From Cyanobacteria bacterium SBLK (GTDB lineage: Bacteria; Cyanobacteriota; Cyanobacteriia; Cyanobacteriales; Spirulinaceae), in assembly GCA_017746715.1 (NCBI GenBank), contig JAGHZQ010000097.1, positions 1-64,000 on the forward strand: a stretch of DNA of 64,000 bases, in the 5' to 3' direction. Each line of letters begins with the position of its first letter. The stretch's first letter is position 1. The notes under the pieces are model-generated. The model was not told the DNA's origin. It saw only the letters and a program-made list of their open reading frames with translations, and did no database searches. This document shows positions 17,331 to 25,190 of the stretch, in pieces. Made by a program: the position numbers and the translations under genes.

Positions 17331-17359
17331 GACCCCGGCGAATCGAATTCGCCGGGGTC
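17331..17359. terminator. 13-bp perfect hairpin, possible minus-strand terminator or attenuator
   Basis: GACCCCGGCGAAT and ATTCGCCGGGGTC form a 13-bp stem with a 3-nt loop. On the minus strand it is followed after 6 nt by six T residues, the layout of an intrinsic terminator, yet it lies upstream of the minus-strand methyltransferase gene. It could be an attenuator in that gene's leader or a block to antisense transcription. Confidence 0.55.
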
Positions 17360-17506
17360 ACACCAAGAAAAGCCTAGATTTTGCAAATCCTCCCGATTCG
17401 ACACGACTCGATAAGAATTTGCTGAAAGGATGGCATTCTTGGCTAAGATAAACTGAACCAAGTTAAGAGCTTTCCTTTCTTGTCACGTCTTTTCGACTAT
17501 AACAAT

Positions 17507-18700
17507 ATGACCGCGACTTCCGCCCCAGATACTTTAAAACAACACCGACAGAATTTCCCCTCTCTTGCCAATAAAGCCTATTTTAACTTTGGCGGTCAGG
17601 GTCCGATGCCGAGAATGGCACTCGATGCGATTTACAAGGCCTATGAATACGCCCAAAATCAAGGGCCTTTTTCCGGCCAGGTCAAGAATTGGCTCATGCA
17701 GGAATCGGCACTGACCCGAGAGGCACTGGCGCGAGAATTGGGGACGAGGGCAGCCAATATTACCCTGACCGAAAATGTAACGGTGGGTTGTAATATTGCT
17801 TTGTGGGGAATCGATTGGCAAGAAGGCGATCGCATTCTCATTACGGATTGCGAGCATCCGGGGGTGATTGGTGCGGTCAAAGAAATTGCCCGCCGTTTTA
17901 AAGTCAAGGTGACGACTTGCCCAATTGCAGCAACCCTCAATCGCGGCAATCCTGCTGTCGTGATCGAGCAACATTTACACCCGGATACGCGCTTATTCAT
18001 TGCCTCTCATTTATTGTGGAACACGGGACAGGTTTTACCGCTAGAGGAAATTGTCGAAATTTGTCGCAACTATCAGAGTAATCGTCCCCTGCAAATTCTC
18101 GTCGATGCCGCACAATCAGTGGGATGCCTGCCGTTAAATTTGGATGAATTGGGAGTGGATTTCTATGCCTTTACGGGACATAAATGGATGTGCGGTCCGG
18201 CTGGAGTCGGAGGATTGTACGTTCGCAAGGAAGCGCGAGAAACCTTAAATCCAACCTTTATCGGCTGGCGAGGAGTGGTGGTGGATACCAGTACGGGAAT
18301 GCCGACGGATTGGCATTCTGACGGACGCAAATTTGAAGTCGCGACTTCTGCTTATCAACAGTATGTCGGCTTGAGAGCAGCCCTTGCGGTTCATCATAAG
18401 TGGGGGGATGCAGAAATGCGTTACGAGAAAATCCGTCAAAACGGCCAGTATTTGTGGCAGGGACTTTCAATTTTACCCAATATTAATTGCGTGCGAAATT
18501 CTCCTCCCGAAGCCGGTATTGTTTCTTTCCAATTCAAAGAAAATATCGGCCACAAACAATTGGTGCAAGCCTTAGAACAACAGGGATTTTTTCTGAGGAC
18601 GATCGCCAGTCCCGATTGTATTCGCGCTTGCGTGCATTATTTTACACAGCCGTCAGAGATGGATCAATTGATTAAAGTTTTGGAAGGTTTGCGCTCGTAA
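17507..18700 (+). CDS. Cysteine/cystine C-S lyase-like class V aminotransferase
   Basis: A 397-residue PLP enzyme of the class V fold. FNFGGQGPMPRMALDA is near the N-terminus, followed by TLTENVTVGCNIAL, DCEHPGVIG, VDAAQSVGCLPLNL and the PLP-lysine motif YAFTGHKWMCGPAGVGGLYV. The motif order and the CGPAG sequence after the lysine resemble C-DES of Synechocystis, which releases persulfide sulfur from cystine, rather than SufS or IscS. I use ATG 17507; a TTG frame starts nine codons earlier. A general cysteine desulfurase-like enzyme is the alternative. Confidence 0.8.
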   Translation: MTATSAPDTLKQHRQNFPSLANKAYFNFGGQGPMPRMALDAIYKAYEYAQNQGPFSGQVKNWLMQESALTREALARELGTRAANITLTENVTVGCNIALWGIDWQEGDRILITDCEHPGVIGAVKEIARRFKVKVTTCPIAATLNRGNPAVVIEQHLHPDTRLFIASHLLWNTGQVLPLEEIVEICRNYQSNRPLQILVDAAQSVGCLPLNLDELGVDFYAFTGHKWMCGPAGVGGLYVRKEARETLNPTFIGWRGVVVDTSTGMPTDWHSDGRKFEVATSAYQQYVGLRAALAVHHKWGDAEMRYEKIRQNGQYLWQGLSILPNINCVRNSPPEAGIVSFQFKENIGHKQLVQALEQQGFFLRTIASPDCIRACVHYFTQPSEMDQLIKVLEGLRS

Positions 18701-18705
18701 CATTT

Positions 18706-18750
18706 CAATTATCAACTATCAACTATCAACTATCAACTATCAACTATCAA
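18706..18750. repeat. Heptanucleotide repeat (TCAACTA)n
   Basis: Six near-perfect tandem copies of a 7-bp unit, ending tatcaatgacc, immediately after the C-S lyase gene. It belongs to the STRR family seen also at 9341 and 22595. Confidence 0.9.
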
Positions 18751-18907
18751 TGACCGATCGCTAAAGCGAGAGATTGTCTTGTCAATGCCGTCGGTCATGA
18801 AGATCGCTCATTTATACGGAAATATTTGTTAAAATAACCTTAAGTGCGAGGAGGATTGGCCAAAACGAGATTAATTTAAAAACAAAATAGGATAAGGATC
18901 AAAAAAA

Positions 18908-19222
18908 ATGACACAAGAAAAGGGATTTTTCGGACGATTATTTGATTTTTCATTTTCCGAATTTGTAGCCCTTAAAATTGTTAGTTTGCTCTATGGCCTC
19001 GGAATTGGCATTGCTGGAATTATCTCAATTGCCGTTATTATTGGCGGATTCTCTCAAGGTAGCACTCCCGGATTTATTGCGTTAATTGTTTCACCCATTG
19101 TCTTTTTACTTTACGTAATTTTTATTAGAATAGGTTTAGAAGCCTTTGTCGCCTCGATTCGGACAGCAGAAAATACCGGGCGAATTTACGAGCATATCAG
19201 ACGCACTGGCGAAGGCTTATAG
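18908..19222 (+). CDS. DUF4282 membrane protein
   Basis: The 104-residue protein has the DUF4282 layout: GFFGRLFDFSFSEFVALKI, a first membrane span (LYGLGIGIAGIISIAVIIGG), a second span (FIALIVSPIVFLLYVIFIRI) and a conserved amphipathic tail GLEAFVASIRTAENTGRI. A ribosome site-like AAGGATC lies 10 nt upstream. The function of the family is unknown. It converges on the DCC thiol oxidoreductase gene, with 3 nt between stops. Confidence 0.85.
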   Translation: MTQEKGFFGRLFDFSFSEFVALKIVSLLYGLGIGIAGIISIAVIIGGFSQGSTPGFIALIVSPIVFLLYVIFIRIGLEAFVASIRTAENTGRIYEHIRRTGEGL

Positions 19223-19225
19223 AGA

Positions 19226-19675
19226 TTATTGCTGGTTAGCCGAACACCGATCGCGATTTTGACAGCCATTTTGCAGTTGTTGCGAACGTTGTGCCAATAT
19301 TTCTTCTAAACTGGGTCGTCCGGTGAGAACGAGGCGATAATCCGCCCAAATACCATACAGGCGATCGGCGATCGCGCCAATAAGAGGCAATCGGGTTGCT
19401 GCATAAATCCAACCCATGCCCAAGATCTCGTAAGTACGGCGAAAAACTTCGACATTTTTCACAATCGTGCCATCCGGTAGAAGGGCATGAATGCGCCCCA
19501 TTGCCGTCTCAAAATCAATATTGCCATGCTGGGCCGCGTTGTAGTCCTCCCGAGCGATATCGACAAATACAACCCAACCTCGCCCGGCATCCCGTTGCTG
19601 CAAAAAACGAACTTCTCGCAAGCAAAGCGGGCATTGCCCATCATAAAGCAGTTTAATTTTCCAAGTAGATTCCAT
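19226..19675 (-). CDS. DCC family thiol-disulfide oxidoreductase (DUF393)
   Basis: The 149-residue protein has the diagnostic N-terminal DCC motif KLLYDGQCPLCLREVRFLQQRD, with a CxxC that is likely redox-active, followed by the thioredoxin-like pattern VFVDIAREDY, GRIHALLPDG and VEVFRRTYEILG. Partners and substrates are unknown. The C-terminus is rich in Gln and Cys (LQNGCQNRDRCSANQ), an unusual short tail. Confidence 0.9.
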   Translation of the reverse strand: MESTWKIKLLYDGQCPLCLREVRFLQQRDAGRGWVVFVDIAREDYNAAQHGNIDFETAMGRIHALLPDGTIVKNVEVFRRTYEILGMGWIYAATRLPLIGAIADRLYGIWADYRLVLTGRPSLEEILAQRSQQLQNGCQNRDRCSANQQ

Positions 19676-19711
19676 TAAAAATTATTTGTTATTGAAAAAA
19701 GGTTTAATTCT

Positions 19712-19855
19712 TCAACCCATAAAAATAATATTATCCGAATTGCGATCGCGAATCAAGAAGATGACAAAGCGATCGCCTTTTGCGTTTCTGTCCCATTGTG
19801 CCATCAATGAATTAATGCAGTCGGCTGAGATCGCTCTTATTTTGTCTGTAGTCAT
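19712..19855 (-). CDS. Possible small hypothetical protein
   Basis: A 47-codon frame from ATG 19855 encodes MTTDKIRAISADCINSLMAQ followed by a basic and then hydrophobic end (FVIFLIRDRNSDNIIFMG). No family is recognised. Two HIP1-like sites lie inside it. It has no neighbour in operon distance on the same strand and no strong ribosome site, so it may be a chance frame. Confidence 0.25.
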   Translation of the reverse strand: MTTDKIRAISADCINSLMAQWDRNAKGDRFVIFLIRDRNSDNIIFMG

Positions 19856-19903
19856 GCTTTGATTTGGCTTAAAATATTGGGATGCGCTCGAATCCGACAA
19901 ACA

Positions 19904-19940
19904 ATAGGGCGCGACTCGCGGCTGGCAGAACGCGCCCTAT
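19904..19940 (-). terminator. Hairpin terminator after the pirin gene
   Basis: ATAGGGCGCG and CGCGCCCTAT form a perfect 10-bp stem with a 17-nt loop, starting 9 nt after the pirin stop on the minus strand and followed there by a T-rich TTGTTTGT. It is probably the terminator of the CDGSH-flavodoxin-pirin unit. Confidence 0.6.
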
Positions 19941-19949
19941 CCCATCCAA

Positions 19950-20648
19950 TTAAGCCAAATCAAAGAGGAGAATTTCTGCATCTTTTGTGGCTTCAAAATG
20001 TAATCCTTTTTCTTGGCTAATCGCAGCCCCATCGCTAGTTTTTAGGGGCATTTCATTGAGGGTAATTTCTCCTCGGGCGACTTGCAGCCATGCGTGGCGA
20101 TTGACATCAAGCGCATAGGAAAAGCGATCGCCGGTTTTCAAAATACCCGCATATAATTCCATATCTTGATGTACCGTAACTGCACCATCTTTCCCCTCTT
20201 TTGCCGCCACTAAATGGAGCTTTCCGGGGTCTTTTTCCACATGGAAACTTTTTTGTTCGTAACTGGGTTTGAGTCCTTTCTCATCCGGTAAAATCCAGAT
20301 TTGGAGAAAATGAGCGTTGTCTCGTTTAGAGTGATTGTATTCGCTATGTAAAATCCCAGTTCCCGCACTCATGCGCTGCACTTCTCCGGGTTGAATAATC
20401 GAACCGTTGCCGATATTATCTTTGTGTTCGACTGCTCCATCGAGAACGTAGGTTATAATTTCCATATCTCGATGCCCGTGAGTGCCAAAACCGGCTCCTC
20501 CAGTAATTCGATCCTCATTAATCACTCGCAAACTTCTAAAACCCATTTGTTCGGGATTGTAATAACCGGCGAAAGAAAATGTATGATTGGTATCTAGCCA
20601 GCCATGATTGGCATGGCCTCTTTCTTCTGCTTTGCGAATTTTAATCAT
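19950..20648 (-). CDS. Pirin family protein
   Basis: The 232-residue bicupin starts MIKIRKAEERGHANHGWLDT, with an upstream TTGGAGGTTATT ribosome site that decides this start over a longer frame. The N-terminal cupin carries the metal ligands in GFGTHGHRDMEIITYVLDG and GTGILHSEYNHS, typical of YhhW-type pirins, some of which have quercetin 2,3-dioxygenase activity. It is the last gene of a three-gene minus-strand group with a flavodoxin-like protein and a CDGSH protein, suggesting a role in redox or electrophile stress. Confidence 0.93.
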   Translation of the reverse strand: MIKIRKAEERGHANHGWLDTNHTFSFAGYYNPEQMGFRSLRVINEDRITGGAGFGTHGHRDMEIITYVLDGAVEHKDNIGNGSIIQPGEVQRMSAGTGILHSEYNHSKRDNAHFLQIWILPDEKGLKPSYEQKSFHVEKDPGKLHLVAAKEGKDGAVTVHQDMELYAGILKTGDRFSYALDVNRHAWLQVARGEITLNEMPLKTSDGAAISQEKGLHFEATKDAEILLFDLA

Positions 20649-20724
20649 AATAACCTCCAATTGATAAAAAAGCACCCCCCATTGCCTAACAAATCCTATT
20701 ATTTAGATTTGTTTTGCGAGAAAA

Positions 20725-21306
20725 TTAAACCCCATGCCAGCGTTTTGTCGCTTCGGCAACGCGCTGTCCGAATTTTTCTGAAGTCAGGCGATCGCCGGGA
20801 TCGAGAATCGGTTCTTTGCGGGTCATATCTGCGGGGGTATTGCCCATTACACCTAAAAACGATCCCAAACGATTCGTACCATCTTCCTGCATGGGCATTT
20901 CGCAATTATTAACCCAAATCATGCTATGTTGCGCTGCATTAGTTGCCAGATAAATTAAGGTGCCTTGCTTATCGCCGCTTGGGGAACCGGAATGGGTAAA
21001 ACCCGCCGCGATTTTATCCTTCCATTTTTGCGCGAACCAAGAAGAACTCGCTGCATCGATAAAGGCTTTAAATTGAGCGGCAATCCCTCCCATGTAGGTC
21101 GGAGAACCAAAAATAATAGCATCGGCTGCATCTAATTTGGTGAGGGTTTCATCGTTTTTCCAGCGACCTTTTTCGATGTTATCTCCGCTAATCCTTAAAA
21201 GTTCGGCTTCGGTATCGGAGACTTTATTTGCACCTACCGCGATCGCTTCTGCCATGAGGTGAGTGTGACCCGTACCGGAAAAATAAACAATTGCAACTTT
21301 TACCAT
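20725..21306 (-). CDS. Flavodoxin-like NAD(P)H:quinone oxidoreductase (WrbA-like)
   Basis: The 193-residue FMN protein starts MVKVAIVYFSGTGHTHLMAE, where SGTGHT is the FMN phosphate loop; later IIFGSPTYMGGIAAQFKAFID and GFTHSGSPSGDKQGTL match WrbA/NAD(P)H-quinone reductases. The start at 21306 is supported by a GGAGATTAAAA ribosome site; the longer frame is not. It lies 78 nt after the CDGSH gene and 76 nt before the pirin gene on the same strand. Two-electron quinone reduction in oxidative stress is the likely role. Confidence 0.9.
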   Translation of the reverse strand: MVKVAIVYFSGTGHTHLMAEAIAVGANKVSDTEAELLRISGDNIEKGRWKNDETLTKLDAADAIIFGSPTYMGGIAAQFKAFIDAASSSWFAQKWKDKIAAGFTHSGSPSGDKQGTLIYLATNAAQHSMIWVNNCEMPMQEDGTNRLGSFLGVMGNTPADMTRKEPILDPGDRLTSEKFGQRVAEATKRWHGV

Positions 21307-21384
21307 TTTTAATCTCCTGAAATTAACTCGATTGCATTGGGAAAGGGAAATATAAAAATCCCCAATTTCCCATTGAATCATAAT

Positions 21385-21621
21385 TTAGAGCTTACTATGA
21401 GCGCCATCGCAAAAGGGTTGATTTGCAGTTGCCTTACACTGACAAAGCGCGACTGTTTTTTTCTCCTCGACTGTAAATTTTAAGGGTGTAAAATCAGTTC
21501 CGGCATGAGAACCATCGCAAAAGGGTTGATCTTTTGATTGACCGCAACTGCACCAATAATAAGTACCGGCTTCGAGTTCTAAAACGGTGGGTTTGGTGTC
21601 AGCAACAACAGGATTGCTCAT
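21385..21621 (-). CDS. Tandem CDGSH iron-sulfur protein
   Basis: The 78-residue protein carries two CDGSH-type motifs: YYWCSCGQSKDQPFCDGSH and ALCQCKATANQPFCDGAH, each giving the C-x-C...C...H ligand set of a 2Fe-2S cluster. The size suits a bacterial double-CDGSH protein. Ribosome site AGAGGAGAACCC precedes the ATG. It is first in the redox gene group and divergent from an HxlR regulator whose own intergenic region holds palindromes, so control by that regulator is likely. Confidence 0.95.
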   Translation of the reverse strand: MSNPVVADTKPTVLELEAGTYYWCSCGQSKDQPFCDGSHAGTDFTPLKFTVEEKKTVALCQCKATANQPFCDGAHSKL

Positions 21622-21708
21622 GGGTTCTCCTCTACAATAAAAATGCGTTCTCGGTTGGTGTTCTCAGACGATTTACGGTTTGTTTTTCGTCTATATCAAC
21701 TTTATACT

Positions 21709-21756
21709 GGGTACAGTAATTTTGAGAAGTATGCACTTTAAAGTAAGGTAGTACCC
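21709..21756. promoter_or_regulatory. Candidate HxlR operator between the CDGSH and hxlR genes
   Basis: A 6-bp inverted repeat GGGTAC (21709-21714) / GTACCC (21751-21756) encloses a perfect 10-bp palindrome ACTTTAAAGT (21735-21744), immediately upstream of the hxlR ATG. The position in a divergent intergenic region fits autoregulation plus control of the redox genes. It is a prediction from symmetry only. Confidence 0.5.
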
Positions 21757-21767
21757 AAAAAGAAACT

Positions 21768-22118
21768 ATGGCACAAGCAACTGATGGAAAAAAAGTCAAC
21801 TGTCCCGTTGAAATAACCTTAAAAGCGATCGGCGGGCGTTGGAAAGTGTTAATTTTGCGAGAGTTATTTATCGAGGTCAAGCGTTTCGGACAATTACAAC
21901 GGGCGCTAACGGGCATTACCCAGAAAATGCTCACCCAACAATTGCGGGAAATGGAAGCGGATGGCATCATTCATCGCGAAGTCTACGCTCAAGTTCCCCC
22001 CAAAGTCGAATATTCTCTCACTCCTTTGGGTCAAAGTTTAAAGCCCGTCCTTGATGCCATGCACGAATGGGGGGTGAAACAAATCGTCACCAGCTATTCC
22101 GTCACCCGTCACCAGTGA
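21768..22118 (+). CDS. HxlR family winged-helix regulator
   Basis: The 116-residue protein has the HxlR signature: a Cys near the N-terminus (VNCPVEITLKAIGGRWKVLIL), then ELFIEVKRFGQLQRALTGIT and MLTQQLREMEADGIIHREVYAQVPPKVEYSLTPLGQSL. HxlR/QorR/HypR-type proteins often sense quinones or electrophiles through the N-terminal cysteine and control a divergent reductase. Here the divergent genes are a CDGSH protein, a WrbA-like flavoprotein and a pirin, which fits that scheme. Confidence 0.92.
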   Translation: MAQATDGKKVNCPVEITLKAIGGRWKVLILRELFIEVKRFGQLQRALTGITQKMLTQQLREMEADGIIHREVYAQVPPKVEYSLTPLGQSLKPVLDAMHEWGVKQIVTSYSVTRHQ

Positions 22119-22192
22119 ATCCCTCTAAACTCCTGCTTTGTCAGGGAAGAAAAGAAGAGGAGAACGCTCATCACTCATAATCAATAACAAAA

Positions 22193-22543
22193 ATGCAAAA
22201 TACTCGTTTGAATAATATTGTTAATGGGTTGGGCGATCGCGTCTCTCAACTCATTAATAATCCGTGGCGACGCATTTCCGTGATTCTCCTGGCTTTATTC
22301 GTCGGTTTTTTTGCGGCGAGTGCGCTGACGAGTACGACGGGACAGCTTGCTATATTAGATGTTTCTGCTGCTGCAATTAGTGCTTTAACTATCGAACTGA
22401 TTAGCCGTTTTGTTTACAGTCGGGAACGAGTGACGCGATCGCCGGCCGCCACGAGACAAGCCTTCTTTTGGGATACCCTGAATTCCTTTAAAATCGGTTT
22501 TATCTTTGGCCTTGCCCTCGAAGCCTTTAAACTCAATTCCTAA
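22193..22543 (+). CDS. DUF565/Ycf20 family membrane protein
   Basis: The 116-residue protein has the Ycf20 pattern: NPWRRISVILLALFVGFFAA, ALTSTTGQLAILDVSAAAIS, then ELISRFVY and a C-terminal hydrophobic LNSFKIGFIFGLALEAFKLN. Plant homologues affect non-photochemical quenching, but the cyanobacterial role is unsettled. It is likely an inner or thylakoid membrane protein with two or three spans. It stands 74 nt after the HxlR gene and 91 nt before glycerate kinase. Confidence 0.85.
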   Translation: MQNTRLNNIVNGLGDRVSQLINNPWRRISVILLALFVGFFAASALTSTTGQLAILDVSAAAISALTIELISRFVYSRERVTRSPAATRQAFFWDTLNSFKIGFIFGLALEAFKLNS

Positions 22544-22594
22544 GACACAGGGGAAAATCTCCATTATTGTATTCCCTCTGTTTCCGAGCGCTCA

Positions 22595-22632
22595 TTGATA
22601 ATTGATAATTGATAATTGTTCATTGATAATTG
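22595..22632. repeat. Heptanucleotide repeat (TTGATAA)
   Basis: Tandem ttgataa units with one variant copy (ttgttca), immediately upstream of the glycerate kinase ATG. They are the complement-like form of the TTATCAA repeats at 9341 and 18706. Confidence 0.85.
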
Positions 22633-22634
22633 AA

Positions 22635-23648
22635 ATGGTGGAAACTTATCGCAAAATTATTGCTGAAGAATTGGCAAATGCCGATCGCAATCAAGCCTTT
22701 GGGTTAAATAGGGGGAGCGATCGCTCCCTTGTCGAAGAGCGATCGCAACTCTTGCAAACCGTTGCACCAGAGGTGCTGCAACTGTGTGAAGAAATGGGGT
22801 TGAGCGATCGCGAAACGATTTTACGAACCCTTTGGAATTTATGGTTACCCCTGTCCCTCGAGCTGGCCGCCGAACGTCAAAAACTGGATCGTCCTGTCGT
22901 TCAGGGCATTTTAGGAGGACAGGGGACGGGAAAAACGACCCTTGCTACCGTGGTGCGCCTGATTTTGGAGGAATTGGACTATACGAGCGTCACCTTTTCC
23001 CTCGACGATCTCTATAAATCCTATATCGAACGCCAGCAGTTACAACGCTACGATCCTCGTCTGGTTTGGCGAGGACCGCCGGGGACTCACGATGTTGAAA
23101 TTGGAGTCGATCTTTTAGATAAGTTACGACAGGCCAATCGACGCAAACCCGTCGTTATTCCTCGCTTTGATAAGTCTGCTTGCCAAGGAGCGGGAGATAA
23201 AGCACAACCGGAAGTGATTAACCCTGTAGATATCGTCATTTTTGAAGGTTGGTTTGTGGGAGCGCGTCCCATTCCCGATAATCGTCTTTTTGACAATGCC
23301 CCCGATCCCATCAATACCCCAGAAGATATTCAATTTGCCAAAGATATGAACGATCGCCTCCTCGATTACGTGGCGTTGTGGCATCGTTTGGATCGTTTAA
23401 TGGTGTTATATCCCGAAGATTATCACCTGAGCAAACAATGGCGCAAAGAGGCAGAACAAAAAATGAAAGCAACAGGACGAGGCGGCATGAGCGATGAAGA
23501 AATCGAACAATTTGTCGAATATTTTTGGAAAGCCTTGCATCCGGAATTATTTATCGATCCCCTCGTTCGCAATCCCATTTTAACAGATGTTGTTGTCGAA
23601 ATTAAGCACAATCGCAAGATCGGTCAAATTTACCGCCCGCAGAGTTAA
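22635..23648 (+). CDS. D-glycerate 3-kinase (GLYK-like)
   Basis: The 337-residue P-loop kinase has Walker A GGQGTGKTTLATV, then SLDDLYKSYIERQQLQ, VWRGPPGTHDVEIG, PRFDKSACQGAGDK and FEGWFVGARPI, the layout of plant and cyanobacterial glycerate kinases of the photorespiratory cycle. It returns glycerate to the Calvin cycle as 3-phosphoglycerate. I start at ATG 22635, after the heptanucleotide repeat; the longer TTG frame is encoded by that repeat. Confidence 0.9.
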   Translation: MVETYRKIIAEELANADRNQAFGLNRGSDRSLVEERSQLLQTVAPEVLQLCEEMGLSDRETILRTLWNLWLPLSLELAAERQKLDRPVVQGILGGQGTGKTTLATVVRLILEELDYTSVTFSLDDLYKSYIERQQLQRYDPRLVWRGPPGTHDVEIGVDLLDKLRQANRRKPVVIPRFDKSACQGAGDKAQPEVINPVDIVIFEGWFVGARPIPDNRLFDNAPDPINTPEDIQFAKDMNDRLLDYVALWHRLDRLMVLYPEDYHLSKQWRKEAEQKMKATGRGGMSDEEIEQFVEYFWKALHPELFIDPLVRNPILTDVVVEIKHNRKIGQIYRPQS

Positions 23649-23652
23649 AGAA

Positions 23653-23817
23653 TTAAGCGAAAAATATCTGCTCTGCCGTCAATTTTAAATCGGGGAATAT
23701 GGAGGATTCAAGGCGATCGCTGCCCCGAAACATTTTTACCTCATATTCTCCCTCTATCATCTGATAAACCGAAATCGTCGGCTGTTTGGGTTTGCCAATA
23801 TAGCGCCGTCCTCCGCA
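23653..23817 (-). pseudogene. Uma2 family C-terminal remnant
   Basis: Between a stop at 23820-23818 and a TAA at 23655-23653 the minus strand reads RRYIGKPKQPTISVYQMIEG then EYEVKMFRGSDRLESSIFPD and LKLTAEQIFFA, the usual C-terminal end of Uma2 proteins (xVYxxxEGEYEVxxFxGxxxxxSxxFPxLxLTxxQIF). The N-terminal portion is missing, and no start codon is present. It is the tail of a lost gene. The other gene-free part, 23818-24022, shows a weak minus-strand frame with no known match. Confidence 0.65.
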
Positions 23818-24022
23818 TCATTAAGCACATTGTTGGAATTAATTGTTAATCGCCAAATTAATTGGTGCTTATAGCTTCTTAAGCAACGCTCCAGCCAAAA
23901 CGAGCGATCGCGAAAAAGAGGCGATCGAGAGGGCATAACAATGACTGCATCATACTTTCCAGTATTCAGATCGGCGATCGCCATTCGTGGCATAATTAAA
24001 ACGAGAGTAGAGAGGCACAAAT

Positions 24023-24730
24023 ATGTCCAACAGCGATCGCATTTGCGCGGTCACGGGAGTCGGTCCCGGTAACGGCGCATCGATTTCGCGAAAATTTGCA
24101 GAAGAAGGTTATCGCGTCGTCATGCTTGCTCGTTCGGTGGAACGCTTGCAAGACCTAGAAAAACAAATTCCCAACAGTGTCAGCATTCCCACCAATGTCG
24201 GCGATCCCGAAGCCGTTCGCAAAACCTTCGAGACCATTCGCAAAGAACTCGGAAAAGTTAGCGTATTGGTTCACAATGCAGGCTCCGGACAATTCAAAGA
24301 ATTTCTCAACACTTCCCCGGAAGATTTCGAGCAAAGTTGGCGGGTGAATGCTCTCGGTTTATTTTTATGCGGTCAAGAAGCGGCAAAGGATATGCTCGAA
24401 CTCGAGGGCGGCGCGATCGTGGCGATCGGGGCAACGGCTTCATGGCGAGGAGGCATCAAAACCGCCCCCTTTGCCTCTGCAAAAGCTGCCCAGCGCAGTT
24501 TAGCTCAATCGATGGCAAAAAGTCTCGGACCGCAAAATATTCACGTTTCCTACGTCATTATCGACGGGATGATAAACTTTACCCCAACCCGCGCCAATTT
24601 CCCCGATCGCCCCGACGATGCCTTTCTCAATCCCGATCGCATTGCCGATACGGTCTTTTCTCTGGCTCATCAAGACCGCACGGCATGGACGTTTGAACTG
24701 GATTTGCGCCCCTACGTCGAACGTTGGTAG
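24023..24730 (+). CDS. SDR family oxidoreductase lacking the catalytic tyrosine
   Basis: A 235-residue classical short-chain dehydrogenase fold: AVTGVGPGNGASISRKFAEEGY at the N-terminus, then VLVHNAGSGQFKEF and AIGATASWRG. The active-site YxxxK is FASAK here, so the tyrosine is phenylalanine while the lysine and a serine remain. Such F-for-Y members form their own SDR subgroup and may have altered chemistry or act without catalysis. It stands alone and converges on uspA. The substrate is unknown. Confidence 0.85.
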   Translation: MSNSDRICAVTGVGPGNGASISRKFAEEGYRVVMLARSVERLQDLEKQIPNSVSIPTNVGDPEAVRKTFETIRKELGKVSVLVHNAGSGQFKEFLNTSPEDFEQSWRVNALGLFLCGQEAAKDMLELEGGAIVAIGATASWRGGIKTAPFASAKAAQRSLAQSMAKSLGPQNIHVSYVIIDGMINFTPTRANFPDRPDDAFLNPDRIADTVFSLAHQDRTAWTFELDLRPYVERW

Positions 24731-24738
24731 CTTTTCAG

Positions 24739-25152
24739 TTAAGGAACGATTAAAACCGGACAGGGAGATAAATTAATCACGCGGTTGGTCACGCTTTCTG
24801 CTGCCCCTTCCGCCGTCAATCCCATGCCGCGAGACCCCATCACGATTAGATTGGCATTAAGTTCGTCAGCAACATCGCAAATGGTAAAAGAAGGCATTCC
24901 TTCTCGTTCGATGGTTTCCGCCTCAATTCCCTCGCTAGAAAATGCCGATTTTGCCCCCTCGAGCAATTTTTCTACCTGTTGGACGGAACTCATAACCTCT
25001 TGTGTTTTTGTTTCCTGTTCGATGGTTGGTGCTTCCACAACAGAAAGCAGAATGAGACGGCTTTTGTAATGGCGGACGATATCCGCCACTACCTTCATCG
25101 CATTGGCTGCTTCTGGACTGGCATCGAGAGGAAATAGAACTGTTTTAAACAT
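24739..25152 (-). CDS. Universal stress protein (UspA family)
   Basis: The 137-residue UspA-fold protein begins MFKTVLFPLDASPEAANAM and ends with the ATP-binding pattern IVMGSRGMGLTAEGAAESVTNRVI then PCPVLIVP, so it is probably of the ATP-binding class. The ATG at 25152 is chosen because GGAG lies 8 nt upstream and the conserved Usp N-terminus begins there. It converges on the SDR gene, with 8 nt between stops, and is divergent from pgk. Confidence 0.92.
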   Translation of the reverse strand: MFKTVLFPLDASPEAANAMKVVADIVRHYKSRLILLSVVEAPTIEQETKTQEVMSSVQQVEKLLEGAKSAFSSEGIEAETIEREGMPSFTICDVADELNANLIVMGSRGMGLTAEGAAESVTNRVINLSPCPVLIVP

Positions 25153-25190
25153 AAACGGTATCTCCAGTAACACCCACTCCTGTACAATCG

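Noticed and set aside
18706..18750. Short repeats considered as a CRISPR array
   Set aside because: Seven-base tandem units without spacers; fits STRR, not CRISPR.
23757..24020. 87-codon minus frame next to the Uma2 remnant
   Set aside because: No recognisable family and it crosses the Uma2 remnant in another frame; probably chance.
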